From: Lepturacanthus savala
Taxonomy: Eukaryota > Chordata > Actinopteri > Scombriformes > Trichiuridae
Assembly (NCBI GenBank): GCA_030544235.1
Contig: CM060466.1
Span: forward strand, 25,079,075-25,143,074
DNA length: 64,000 nucleotides
Direction of reading: 5' to 3'
Shown: positions 50,897 to 63,400 of the stretch, piece after piece
How positions within the stretch are numbered: the stretch's first letter is position 1
Layout of the letters: each line of letters begins with the position of its first letter
Notes under the pieces: generated by a model
What the model was told of the DNA's origin: nothing
The model's input: only the letters and a program-made list of their open reading frames with translations
Databases searched by the model: none
Made by a program: the position numbers and the translations under genes

Positions 50897-53217
50897 AACA
50901 AAGTCTGTGATTGCAGCAGGAGCTGAAGAATAACTCTTTAAACATAATCCCTACAAGTGCAGCAAAAGTGAAGCACAACAGTGGAAATAAGACAACAAGA
51001 TTGGACTAAACACCAGGAATGAAATAAAAACTGAACTAATGAGGGATTGGGGAACAGGAAGGGGCGAGGAGCTGATTGGCTGGGGAAGACACAGGGAGCA
51101 GGGAAGGGCTAACAAGGCTGATGTAGGGAAACCACAGAGGGAAACGCGGGCAACAATAAAACCAGACAGGACTGTGACAGGACCGTGACCCTTATGAGCT
51201 TTTACTTTGCAGTATCACATGCGCGTGCATTTGTGAGGTCAGAAGAGAGTGCTGCTTCAGCACACAAAGGTGCTGGCTGGGTATTGCATCGTAGGCACTT
51301 TGACAGTACCATCTGGGCCTGCACACCCACATAGTAGGTGTTTTACGACTCTGAGTCCCCAGAAGGTGATGAAAACTGTTCTGCCAGCAGCATTTGTCTG
51401 TTGCTAGTAGCAACCCCTACTGGCACAGTTCCATGGTAGTTGCAGTTAAAGTGACATCGTTGCAACCCTAACAACCACCATGTTACATCAAGTAACATAT
51501 CAGGTCTAAAGCAAACACCGACAGACATCTTTCTATCTATCTAGTCCCCAAATGCTATTGTTTGGTACGTGTTTGAATTGTTCCCAGAAGATAAATCTCG
51601 CCAACATCAGTGATCGTCTGACTTTACCCCGAGTGCCTTGTGTAATGTCTTATTAGATCGGCTGCCATGACATTTTATACACATATCCACGGTACCCAGA
51701 GGATGAAGCCTCACGACATGAAGGGAACCTCTGACCTTAGTAGCACGGCCAGTACACCATGTTTTCACTAAAATGTGAGTTTAGAGTTACCAGACTGTGT
51801 ATCCTAATGATTTAACTGATACAATGTTTTCCATCAATGTTGCTCTCCTTTCCCAACTTTTTTTCTTTACATTCATGAAGCAAATTCATAAAGCAACCTA
51901 AAGGATGACCGACACACATTTTAACTCAAGTTGAAACGTGTCTTCGCATCAATTCGCAAATTGAAATTCATTTTGCGTTGTGTTTGAGCACACAGTTGGA
52001 TATCCTTGGCCTAGCTCTTATTTACAGTATCTCAACTTTTCTGATTTGTAATCCATATAATTTAAGTTATTCCAACACTGTTTCCACAGTTTCACAATTC
52101 TACTAAATCCTGTCATCAACTTTTTAGACTAAGTGGAGCCTATTGAACTTGTTATAGAGCCATGCACCATATAATGAGGACAGAAGAAATACTCCTTTTT
52201 TTATAAAAGACAGTAGTTGAAGGTTCGTGTTTTACAAGCTACAATTAGTGAAATGATGATTGGTGTGCTGGTATACTTACACTCTGGTGGACGATGTGAG
52301 ACAATTCTACTGCTACTTATCAGTGATTCACAGCTATTATCAAAAACAAGAGTCACACAGAAGATTCATAACTGCAATACATACAGCGGACACACACGCA
52401 GGCAGTCAGCTGTCTGAATTTATGACTGCTCTGTGAGCATTGGCAGCTTCAAATATCAAACTACTATTTCATTTCACTATCAATAGACACATTTCACACT
52501 TGAATGGAAATGCAGGAATCATAAGGGAGGCTGTGTTTGTGTCTGTACGTCTTTCGTCACATTGAAACATGGTTATAGTGATTCTCGTAGATAAACATAG
52601 GGCCATTTCAGACCTCAGACTTCAAGTCTCGTTGACTCTTCCAATGACTGGAGAATTCAGGGTCTGGCCCAAGCTGCAGCATTTTTATAAGATGGTTGTA
52701 AATAACAGAGCCAGCTGATGTTTCTTGAACATACATCAGAGGGATAATAAATCAGATACAAGGATTTAAGCTTTGTATTTGCTTTATGCCCTGTCTACTC
52801 TCAAAGTACAACTGAAAGGTTTATTTTCTTTGAATTTTTCTTTCCAATTTTTGAAGATCAGCGTGGGAGCCTGTGTATGTGTGTGGTAGTGTGTATGCAT
52901 GCACAGAACAGAGCGAGATAGAGAAAGTAAAAGAATGATGCAGGGAGGTTCTTGCAGATTTTATGTAGTAGATTGTAAAAAAAAAAAATAAAAAATTATA
53001 AAATAATTATATTTCACAGTAATTACTAAAAAAAGAATAAAACAGAAGGACATGACAAAAATATAGAATGTATAATATATATAAAAAATATACACTGTAA
53101 TATTTCAAACACATTTACAATTTCCACAGATCTGCAGCCATGATCTTTATTAAAAGCACAATCTCTTTAAGCAATTAAACAGCTTTGAAATATACTGCAA
53201 TCCTAGTGGGACAAAAT

Positions 53218-53219
<2 letters not shown>
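50897..53219. other. non-coding, no gene seen
   Basis: Unique and AT-rich sequence with an A-rich stretch near 52977-53040; no supportable gene. Confidence 0.55.
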
Positions 53220-53287
<68 letters not shown>

Positions 53288-53305
53288 TGTATATATATAT
53301 ATATA

Positions 53306-53371
<66 letters not shown>

Positions 53372-53695
53372 CCTCACAGCAAGAAGGTCGCAGGTTCAAG
53401 ATCCTCCTTGGTCCTGGGTCTGGGACCTGCCTGTGTGGAGTTTGCATGTTCTCCCCGTGTCTGTGTGGGTTTTCACCGGGTACTCCGGCTTCCTCCCACA
53501 GTCCAAAAACATGCTGAGGTTAACTGGTGACTCTAAATTGCCCGTAGGTGTGAATGTGTGAGTGAATGGTGTGTGTGTCCCACGATTGGCAGGCGACCAT
53601 CTGGGGTGTATCCCTGCCTCTCGCCATAATGCGCTGGGTAGGCTCCAGCAGACCCCTGTGACCCTAATGAGGAATAAGTGGGTATAGAAGATGAG

Positions 53696-53744
<49 letters not shown>
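53220..53744 (-). repeat. (TA)n microsatellite split by a SINE-like insertion
   Basis: TA dinucleotides occupy 53220-53367 (with two tactgta interruptions at 53284-53312) and again 53698-53744. The SINE-like copy at 53368-53696 sits between the two halves. Confidence 0.93.
53368..53696 (+). mobile_element. tRNA-SINE-like element, 5'-truncated copy inside (TA)n
   Basis: It begins gttgcctcacagcaagaagg, after the A box, keeps a B box (ggttcaagatcc), and has the complete body to ggtatagaagatgaga. The body has no large deletion, so it is a good reference copy. Because both flanks are TA repeats, a target-site duplication cannot be told apart from the repeat itself. Confidence 0.78.
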
Positions 53745-53746
<2 letters not shown>

Positions 53747-56700
53747 TCAGAAAAGTGCGGGACAAGGGCACGTAACAGGCAGACATCAGACTGAATAAAA
53801 CATAAAAGAGAGGTAAGTGGGGAAGCAGACAGAAAAATCCAGACTGATAAGTCTCACAGCTACAAGGCTCTATCCTTTGGCTTTTTCCTGGTTAATATGC
53901 GAGATGAAGGAGTACACTTGACCTTGCATATGTTTTGAGTTTGGTGATTTCCTCCTGCCCCTTGCTCTCCCTCCCTCCCCCGTCCTCCCCGGGGCGAGGT
54001 CTAGCCCTGTGCATCTCCACTTAAAATGGCCCTCCACCTCACAGTCCCACCCCCCCTCCTTGCCAAAACTTGTAAGTGTGTGTGTGTGTGCATGTATGTG
54101 CAGGCGTGGGCATTTGCCTTCAAAGTCAAGTGCATTATTGTGTGCAGAATTAATGGTAATCCTCCGTGGTGCTCCTGTGCTGCATAAGCCTCTTGAGCCT
54201 CTTTTTTACCTTTTACCTCCGGAACAACACACGTCGCACTGAGCCCTGGTCTTACCTAAACCCCTGCCCAGATGCACAAAAGACAGACAGCTCAGGCGGA
54301 GAGGGAGAGTGAAGGGGGTCAGTTAAAACCAGCTGGACAGAGCGAGTTATGAAAGACCTCCTTAAATCGGTGGTGGCTCAGCATCTCCCTGCACAGCAGT
54401 GCAGCTCTCCAGGTCTCTGGATGCATGTCCGCACACCCTCCTGCACCGTTTAAACTCCTTTTCTCACTTTACTGCCCCTTCCTCCCTTTCCTGTTTACCT
54501 CCCCGTCTACTCCACCAGTTCTGCAGCTTTATCGTTCCAATCCGGCTTCTAAAATGCAGGATATATCTGTTAGGCCAGCCAGAGCTTTAAAAAGGAATGT
54601 GGAGAAAGGTTCTATCACAAATAAATATTACCATGTCACACAGCGACCACCATCTCTCATTTGAAGCCAGGAATTCTAAACAGATGTCTTTATGCATTCA
54701 CTTGCACAACAGCGAGCGTAGCCGTGTGTGTGGACATGGGAAGCTGAAGTGAGGGTTCACAGTGGATTCTGTGGGGACAAGAATACTGCACCTCTGTAGT
54801 AATCACAATGGCCATGTTCCAACCATAATACAATCCTTAGGACTCTATCACACACACATATGTACATGAATGTTGTACATACACGGACACTCAAGCACAC
54901 GGTCAGAAAAGACCCAGGTAATCATTTCCATATTTATTTTCTTAGCATTCGTATTCCTCTCCCCTTCATGTGTTTTCATAAAAACATGCCAAGCTCACAA
55001 AGACGGCTAAATAAGTGTTTTTCGGAAATCCCATTTGAAGGGCCCTGCTCGGAGCGTGGTGGGCGTCTGTAGCATGTCAGAAATTATACGGGAGGCTGTA
55101 GCCAAAAACACAATGAGACCCTGAACCACAGTGACTGTGGTTTCACCCCAGTAAAAGGCTCATTTTGATTCATTGGATGTATAAATGATTAAACACACTG
55201 GATCCAAGTATTAGCACAAATAGCATACTCAATCCATCAACGGTCACAAATCACCACCTTCAAAACAGCCAGGCCCCTGCCGTAAGCCTGGGCTTTTAGA
55301 CTTAAGCCTTGTTGGAGTGTTTTTCTAATTTACCGAGCCCCATCTAATTAAACATGATCCCCATTGGTTTGTGCACACCACAGGGCAGTTAAATTACATC
55401 TATGTGAGAATTCTGATGGCGTGTGTGGAGGGGGGGGGGGTTGAACGCTACATGCAGAATACCTAAATGTGCAAAAGGCTGAGATTTTTTACCCCTTCAC
55501 GTAAACTCAGCAAGATGCCTTTAATTTAAGCCGAGATGAAACCAGAAAGAAAAACAAAGGGAAACATGCGTCGCAGTCAGATCAAGGGTACACAGGGCGA
55601 GGAGAGTGAGTTCATACCAAGCCAGAACACTGAGCCACTTTAACTGTTAGTGTGCACAATAAAACCCTACTAACACCAACTAAATGCTGTTCATATTAAA
55701 TATGTGAGGTGTTTCTTTTATATGGGGAACTGGTTCTAATCATCTTCAAAAAAAAAAAAAAAAATCTATGGGCTCATGGAATGCACCTGTAAATTTAATT
55801 GACCGAAAAAAAAAAGTTTTACCAGTCGTTGCCTACACTGCCCCCTTCAGGGAACCGAGAAACTGTATAGCGATTGAGCTGTGGTGAAAAAAGTGAGAAA
55901 TAGGAATTAGTTAGGATAAATAAGATGGTTTGGTCCTCATCGAGCCTTGGTTATTTTGAGGATATGTTTTAATCTGGGATGTAATGACTTCTCTTGATTT
56001 CTTCATCCTTGTGGCTATATTTAATACCTGGTAGTTTGTCAACGCAGTCTATTTCTGGTTGTTGTGTTTGGACTTGTTGAGGCAATGAAACTGGAGGAAA
56101 TTAAAATGTGTAGCTACTGTGCCTCTCTTCTAAACTACATAACAAGATCCAGGTGCACTCTCAGTTACACACACAGACATACACACATACATACACACAC
56201 ACACCTCTGAGTGTCTCTAACTGCAGTCAGGACTTTGTGGTGTTGCAGTAATGAGATATGGTGTCAGCTGAGGTGTTAAAAGTTCCTCTGGGCTGCTGCA
56301 GAGGGACCACAACCCTGATGCTAAGCTACCGCTCTTTTCTTAATAACTCCATACATGTGTTGTTAAACTGGATATAAACACACACACGCTCAAATGCAAA
56401 TACTTAGATGAAAGTTCACATACACATACACACACATACACGCACACACTGCTCTGCAGTGACCCTGCGTGTAATCACGTCTGTCCCCCCAGGGCACTTC
56501 AGGCTGTATGCTGTTGGTCACGCTCCGGCCCTGAAATGCCGTTTACCAGACTTCCATCTTTCATCACCATCTCCACGGCAACCACTGTCTAAGTCACCGT
56601 GACAACGAATTCCACCTGGGCTAGTGACACTAGCTTCCTCCTTCCTGGCTCAACATTCAATCCCATCTCCCTCTCTGCTCAATAGCCTCCCATGGCTCCA

Positions 56701-57889
56701 TTTAATTTGTTGCCCACTCTCTGTGCATTAGTGTACACACATGGCCATTACACAGGGCACACATGGCACCCCAATTATATTTTCTCTAGAGACACAAATT
56801 CCTGGCCCCAGGGTGTGTCAATTTGTGTGATTTAATCTTATTTGGGAATATGCACCATTTAAAGACAAAAAATACAAACATACAGGGGGCAAACACAACA
56901 CAGTACACAGTCCCAGAGAGGAGGTTGAGGCACAAATGAGACTGGTTTGTGGCACCACAAATCCAACACTCTCATAAAAACAAAATATACACCAGTTTTA
57001 TTATAAAAACCCAACAAATTATCAGCAGGCTCAATTCAAATCATCAACATATATTGTGCTGCATCATGCATTCAGGAACTTAATTTTATACTGTTTCAGA
57101 CATCAGAAAAGTTAGCGGAAAAAAACACAGCTGTACGAACTAGGGGTGGGGGATTAAATAATTGATGTCTATACAATTATATTTTGGCTGAGTCTACAAG
57201 AAAATACTCCCAGGTAAACTCAGAACCTAGCTTACAAGCTTTAACATTTCACTTACTGTTGTGCTGTGATGCATATTCCTGGAAAATTCTGCAACTGTCG
57301 CATGGGGAACCTGGGTGTTTTGGGGCATCTGGAGGTCTGGAGCTTGGATTTCTGGTTGGAAAACGACTCTGCAGAACAGGTAACAGGGGATGTATTGGAC
57401 AGTAAGATGAGGGACCATGAAGCCTGTATTATCAGGTGAATTCGCACTTGTGTTTATTTTTACCTCCATATCTTAATGAACATGGAACCTAATTGGTATA
57501 TTCTGAAAAACCCAAAGTACTCTGCTGCCCCCATGTGGCTGCTTTAAGGAGGAGCTGCCAGTCCATTCAGATATTGTCAGTATCTGCTGACGGGTTATTT
57601 AGGTGTAATAACAAGTTTGTCTTTATTCTGAATCAGTACCTCAAAATGGTTATACGATGTACAGGAACAATGATTACAGCAAGGAAAACCTTTCAGTGTT
57701 CATATGGGCATGTGTATAAAGTGACATACTAAGACCCCTTCAGTTATGTAACCTAGACTCAGGCCACATGTTGGGTGCAGTGGTTTCCTTTTACCAACAT
57801 GTGCTTGTATACATATTTACACACATGTTCTACCTTCAGAAGGTTTTTTTTTTAATTTGTTTGATATTTAAAGCCTTACTGGTTGGTCA
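53745..57889. other. non-coding, no gene seen
   Basis: Unique sequence with small CA patches (about 56166-56204 and 56419-56450), an A run at 55747-55764 and a G run at about 55430-55440. The 55280-55400 section has TAATTA-like sites in complex sequence. No open frame is supported. Confidence 0.5.
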
Positions 57890-58018
57890 GACAGGTCGCC
57901 AATCTGCCATGGGGCACAAACCCTAATTACTCACACACTCACACCTAAAGACAATTTAGAGTCTCCAATTAACCATGCAATCGTTCCAATTAATCATGCA
58001 AACTCCACACAGAAAGAC
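57890..58018 (-). mobile_element. tRNA-SINE-like element, short internal fragment
   Basis: It retains ggtcgccaatctgcc, tggggcaca, acaatttagagtctccaatt and catgcaaactccacacagaa of the family body, with a deletion between the last two blocks. Head and tail are both absent. Confidence 0.6.
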
Positions 58019-58029
58019 TGAAAAACAAA

Positions 58030-58312
58030 TTTTAGTCAAACAATCCTGTTACCAGCGATAGCGCTGCAGATACTTCCAGAAGCTGCAGTAAACTACTACT
58101 GCTAAAACCAATGCTACTGCTTCTGTGAAAACAAATATCATATGCAATTCATGTGCAATAATCTACTCTACTCACTGTAGTATATCTTGTGTTATGATGC
58201 ATCTACATTATCTTGTAGTTTTTATATAGGCTGTGTGCATATCACTTGTACTGCCTCTACTGCTGTTGCAAATGCAATTTCCCTGCTGACAAATAAAGGT
58301 TTATCTTATCTT
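58030..58312 (+). repeat. LINE 3' untranslated region and tail
   Basis: It ends gacaaataaaggtttatctt with further TTATC units; just before lies gcaatttccctgctg. This is the standard 3' end of L2-type fish LINEs (a 'ttccc...gacaaataaag' motif then short tandem tail). No ORF2 sequence remains. Confidence 0.55.
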
Positions 58313-59099
58313 ATATTCCACAGTGTTAGCAAAGAAGAACAAGTATAGAGGGTTCCGTTTTATTTCACAGATCATACAAGCAAACATTGGTAGTTCTCCC
58401 ATTTACATCCAGGTATACACAGATCTAAAAGTTCAGATCATTAATCACTTTCATTGCCCCAGAATTTCACATCAAAATGGTAGAAATGGTTAACCAGGAA
58501 ATGTTTTCATAGGAGAACTACTTGCAGCACTCTCGGCAGTACAGCAAATATAGGGGAAACATAAATTGCTCAGACTCAAGTTCAGCACTAAATAGTTTTA
58601 ACCAGGTCCACACTCCACACCAGCTGGTGGTGGTAATGCACCAATTTGTTGTTTTCCAACAGCCAATGAACCTCAAAAGAAGAAGAACCTGAACAAGAAG
58701 AAGCGTTCATGGTATATTCAAGCAGTTTGGTTCCTGCTCAGGTTGGTGTTGGAGAGAAATGAGCAGGTGAACATTCTGGCTAAATTAAGCAGGTAGATCT
58801 AGACGTACCAGAAGAGAAGATGAAGTTAATACATTCAAGAGGACATATACACAATCAACAATGCAAGAATATTATAAGAATATTGTGAAACTGGAAGTCT
58901 TCTATAACAAAGACATGTTGGTGAAGGGAATTATTGGAAGAAAACATTATTACTCATCTGAGAATAGGCTACACAGGACTTAGTCTTACATTACATTTAA
59001 TATGAAAATGCAACATGTTTTACTTCACTGCAAGGGAATAACGATATCCAAACAAATCATCTTTTCCATTAAGGAAGGTGAAACACCTTGACATCTCAC
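58313..59099. other. non-coding upstream flank of lcorl
   Basis: AT-rich sequence. The part around 58615-58705, with ggtggtggtaatgcacca and aagaagaagaacc, resembles the 5' portion of a dispersed fish repeat; the rest shows nothing. Confidence 0.45.
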
Positions 59100-60480
59100 T
59101 GACTAGGCTACTAGGGAAAACAGCAGGCGAGAAGCGCTATGAAAGTTTTTGATAGAAACCGGTCGAGGCGGAAGGCGCTTATGCAGCTCCAGGTCGTTCT
59201 GCAAGCCGCCAATAAACTGCACAGAAGATGGAAGAGCTGCCGCTGAACCAATCGCTGCAGCCTCCCCCCCAGCGGCGGACCGGCGGTATGACGGCTGTTG
59301 TTGCTGCGCGATAAACCGAGAACGACCGTCCACAGCCCCGCACGGAGGGAGAGAGAGAGAGGGGGCAAGACGCAGAATGGCGACGGTGCTGTGCTGCAAA
59401 TGCACGACAGAAAGAAACGGGTTTCGACGGGAACTTCATTCATGGAGACACAAACTCATACACTGCGTTGGTATGATCCATATGCAGTTTTATATTTTGT
59501 GGTGAATAAACGGCTCGGGAGAGAGATGTAGCTCCGTAACAAAGGGAGCGCTGCCCCGGCTATGTTACATCGCTAGCTAATGCTAGCTAGCCGGATAGTA
59601 GCTTTAGCGCTGACAGGCTAATATTTACCAGCTGGCTAGCTGTTCAGCTCATTCTCTTTGTCCCTGCTAGCTAGCTCCTGACCGCTACTGGCTCTTTCCA
59701 GCCGCCTCATATGTTTGAGATAATCTCGTACATGTCGCGTTGAGGCGTAACGTGACCACGTTATTTGTTGTTATGCTCGTTAGTTAATTAATAGTTGCAG
59801 CGTTCGCGTTGTTTATTGACATATGCTAGCAATGCTAACGGCTTGATTCAACAGGGCGCGTACGCGGTGCGATCCGGAAGCGACGCGGCAGCTGCAGCCG
59901 CCCGCGGCCGCTCCGGTCTGCCGCTGGTCTCCTGTCACCAGACTGGAGCGGTGCGTTTCAGACGCGACGCGACGCTAAAAATACGCGCCGAGTCTATTTC
60001 TGACGGAGCGGCGCCGGAGCCGCGTCAAGCCGCACAGAACAGACCAGACCGGGAAGGCACAGCATCCGGTCAGCTTTCCAAAATAAAACGCCATGTGCAG
60101 ACTTCCGCCAAATCACACACACACACACGTTAGAAGCACAATAAAGTAAATGTAACCGAATCAGCAGCAGTCCATCACCGGACAGTCACCGGAACCGTGT
60201 GTTTGTGTTGTTATCTTTATACAACCGCGGCTGTTGCACAGATTATCGCGGAATCTCGCGATTCTCGCGGGTGGCGCGACAGCTTCAACGGTTCCCCTCC
60301 TCCCGTTTGCTGCTTTGAACACCGGAGTCGTTAACGTTAGCTACAGGAACGGCGGCGTTTAATCACAATGATATCAAGCTGAATCAGCACAAAAACGGAG
60401 CTTAGTGGTAGCGCTGCCGCTATTAGCAGGAGAGTTCTATCTGAAGATGTTATGTGGAGCAGGCTGTAGCTGCGTCCTCA
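59100..60480 (+). promoter_or_regulatory. CpG island covering the lcorl promoter, exon 1 and most of intron 1
   Basis: The sequence changes abruptly from AT-rich DNA full of CA/TG to GC-rich DNA dense in CG dinucleotides, for example around 59160-59400, 59860-60090 and 60230-60370. No TATA box is evident upstream of 59377, as usual for CpG-island promoters of broadly expressed regulators. The transcription start cannot be placed from sequence alone; it probably lies between about 59100 and 59360. A purine-rich (GA)n run lies at 59348-59362, just before the start codon. Confidence 0.7.
59377..59470 (+). CDS. lcorl: lcorl-like coding exon 1
   Basis: The exon encodes residues 1-31 and the first base of codon 32. 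The start codon has a good Kozak context (A at -3, G at +4), and the protein begins M-A-T-V-L-C-C-K-C, followed by the conserved R13-N-G-F-R-R-E-L and S22-W-R-H-K-L-I-H-C-V. The donor is GTTG/gtatga, phase 1. Cysteines 6, 7, 9 and 30 could be metal ligands, but that is a guess. The same frame stays open upstream to an ATG at 59149, which would add 76 residues, so a longer N-terminus cannot be excluded. I chose 59377 because conserved family sequence begins just after it. Confidence 0.82.
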
Positions 60481-63400
60481 TCACTGTGCTGCCGTCAGGC
60501 TGCTGCGGTTCTGTACAACAAATGGAAGAACTAATTGTCCCCCAGATGTGAAGCCCTTGAACCATGCATATCTTGTTCCTATATCAGTACAAAGAGATTG
60601 ATTGTGTTAAATGTGTCTTGCAGGGTTTGAGAGCATTCTGGAGGGAATCTATGGCCCCTTGCTGATGAGAGACCTCAATTTATTTGATGGTGGGTTTTTG
60701 TGACCAGTTTTCATCACTTTCAGTAATCGTAGATGTTTCAAACATTTATGTCGAACTGAAAAGACTGGCTAACAATAGTCTGTCTCTGATGACCTTCCAA
60801 GTTGTCTGCCCTGTTTGTGGCACATTAATGTTCCCACATTATATATCTTTAACATTTCACAAATATTCGTTTCTTTTCTTTAAAGCGTAAATCAATTCCC
60901 AAAGCAGCAGTGCACTGTAGTTTTTAGGATATATTAATCAAATAGGTGTAATGGGTGGATTTCGTAAATATGCCATTTCCTATTATTATAAATATACTTT
61001 ATCTCAGCCACATATTAATACACATTTGGTGTTCTACTTAGTATTTCTGGCAGCAGGATGGAGTATGTGGGCTCAGTTTTGTGTGGCACATACGTTTTAA
61101 TGTTTGACATAGATCTAATGTTGCTAAAGTTATTTTTGAAGTTTGACTGACCAATGCAAGATATCGATGTATGTTCCTATTTTCTATTATATTTGGCAGC
61201 TGTGCCTTTCTCCTAAAGATTATGGATAAGTATCCTCCAACCTCCACCTAGCATGTGAGAACACAAGCAACTTGGATTATTATCTAGTATTTTCACATCT
61301 TTCACACACTTTGTAAACACACTGACTTGATGAGGTCATATCTGCTCTTGCAAGGACTGAAAAGATTAACCATTGTGTATCAGAAACTTTATTTAAGCTT
61401 AACTTAAATTTACATAAAGTTTAAAGGTCTGTGTCACTATTTTGTCTACATGTGTCTCTTCAAAAAATCAGTTTCCTGACAGAAATCACATTTAGAAGAA
61501 CAACAAACATTTTGAGAAAATGGTTGTATGCTAAACTTTTCGCTCTGTTATTACTATATACCACTGGTACCACCAGTCCTGTTGCTCATTGGCTTTCATA
61601 TGTTGAAAAACATACTCAAGTCTTTTATTCATTTGGAAAAGAACATTGAAAATATTTTTACTTGCACTAACGCTACTGTCCATTGGCTCAGAGTAGCTGG
61701 TTCCTGCTTCTCAAATATGAGTATTTACTGCTTGTCTATGTTTTAAGTTGTATATTTAACTGAACAACTTCGGTTTAGGAACAAGACATTTGAAAATGTC
61801 ACCTTGCGCTTTGGGAAATCTTTCACTGTTATCCAGTGTTTTATAGAGTGATTTAATAATAATCCTCAGACCAATCAATAAAAATAATCATTAGCAGCCC
61901 ATCTTCCATCAACCCAATAATGTCATAAGGTAATTCTTATTGATGTGTGTATATACACAGCCTGGCCCACAAAGTCACCACCTCAATTTAACTAAGTGAA
62001 TAGAGTCTCCTATTAGATAATTTCTACATGAGTGATAATCTTTCAGCTGGCAATAAGATCTTTAATGCCAACTGATGCAATGTCTAGCTTTTCATTTCTT
62101 AAACAGCCATGTGGAAAGACACATCCCGTGGTTGTGGAAAAGGTGTTGGTCTGTTTGAGAAGAGTCAAATCAATGGCATCAAACAGAGAAAACATCTAAG
62201 GAGATTTTAGAATCCAGGTCATCTCTTTCTTGTGGAATTTGAAGCAAAGTAACTGGACTTTTTAGTTGGTTTGAATCATTATTGGTCCATTGTTGGTCCA
62301 ATGCATTATTTAAAAACTGGAAGGACAACAGGGAACCACAGTGATGGAGCATCAGGATAAGACGAGGAGTAGATGAAAGGAATGACCAGGTTATCCCATC
62401 AATGGATCGTTTCTTCCCTGATGGCGTGAGCGTATTCCAAGATGATGATACCAGGATTCATCAGGCTGAAATTGTGATGGAATGGTTCAGTGAGCATGAG
62501 ACATCATTTTCACACATGGATTGGCCACCACAGAGTCCAGACCTTCATCCCAATTGAGAATCTTTGGTGTGTGTTGGAGAAGACTTAGTGCAGTGGTCAT
62601 CATCAATACAAGATCCTGCTGAAAAATGAATGCAGCACTGGATGGAAATAAATCTTGTGACATCATAGAAGCTTATAGATATAATGGTCCAAGTGTGTGT
62701 GTGTGCGTGCGTGTATATGTATTTATATATATATATATATATACACACACATATGTATATATGTGTGTCACAATTTTGTGTCATACAGCCATTAGGAATT
62801 CTAAAGAGCAACAAATTTATTGTGATGTTTAAAAAATAGTCATGTTTTGGATGGTATACTATGAGAAGATGGATATTTGTCAACAAAATATATATACTTT
62901 TTATAAACCTGTTGTATTTATATTCTGTTGCATTTTTTGGAATCGATAGGTCTTTTGTCTTGTAGCCATAGGAGGATCCTCTTCTATCATTTATTAACAT
63001 ATTACTGTGTTTTTCAGACTGTGAACCTGAAGAGGTGGATGACTGGTCCCCAGAAGCAACCTGCTCTCACTGTTCATTCTGCAACCTTCCCCTGGACAAA
63101 CTGAGCGTAAGATTTGGAGTCAAGTAATGTTCTCTCTATCTCTGTTTTAATTATATTGTGTAATATTTGTTGTGAAGTTGTTATATATTCTAGTATATAG
63201 AACATTGGCTCAACACGTGTGGTTGTGTTGGCACTTTTTACTAAGCCCCCCTGTGCTCTGTTCTTAATTTTCTTGTAGTGTGTTAGTAAATCTACATAGT
63301 TTAGAATTCAGTAATATTCCTCTTTTTACTTCCAGATCTAGGTCTTGTTGACTTCAGCATATTGAAGTGGTGTTAAATTACTTCTGTTCAAGGCTCATTT

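Larger units (their letters stand above)
60690..63017 (+). other. lcorl intron 2 (carries a Tc1-like relic)
   Basis: GT/AG intron of 2,328 bases. The part from 60690 to 61955 is AT-rich with no coding or repeat structure that I recognise. A decayed Tc1-like element occupies 61956-62688 in the same orientation as the gene. It is followed by mixed (GT)n and (TA)n microsatellite at about 62693-62767 and AT-rich sequence up to the exon 3 acceptor. Confidence 0.75.

Noticed and set aside
59795..60133. 112-codon open frame in the CpG island
   Set aside because: It lies in intron 1, is GC-rich with few stops, and has no family resemblance or start context.
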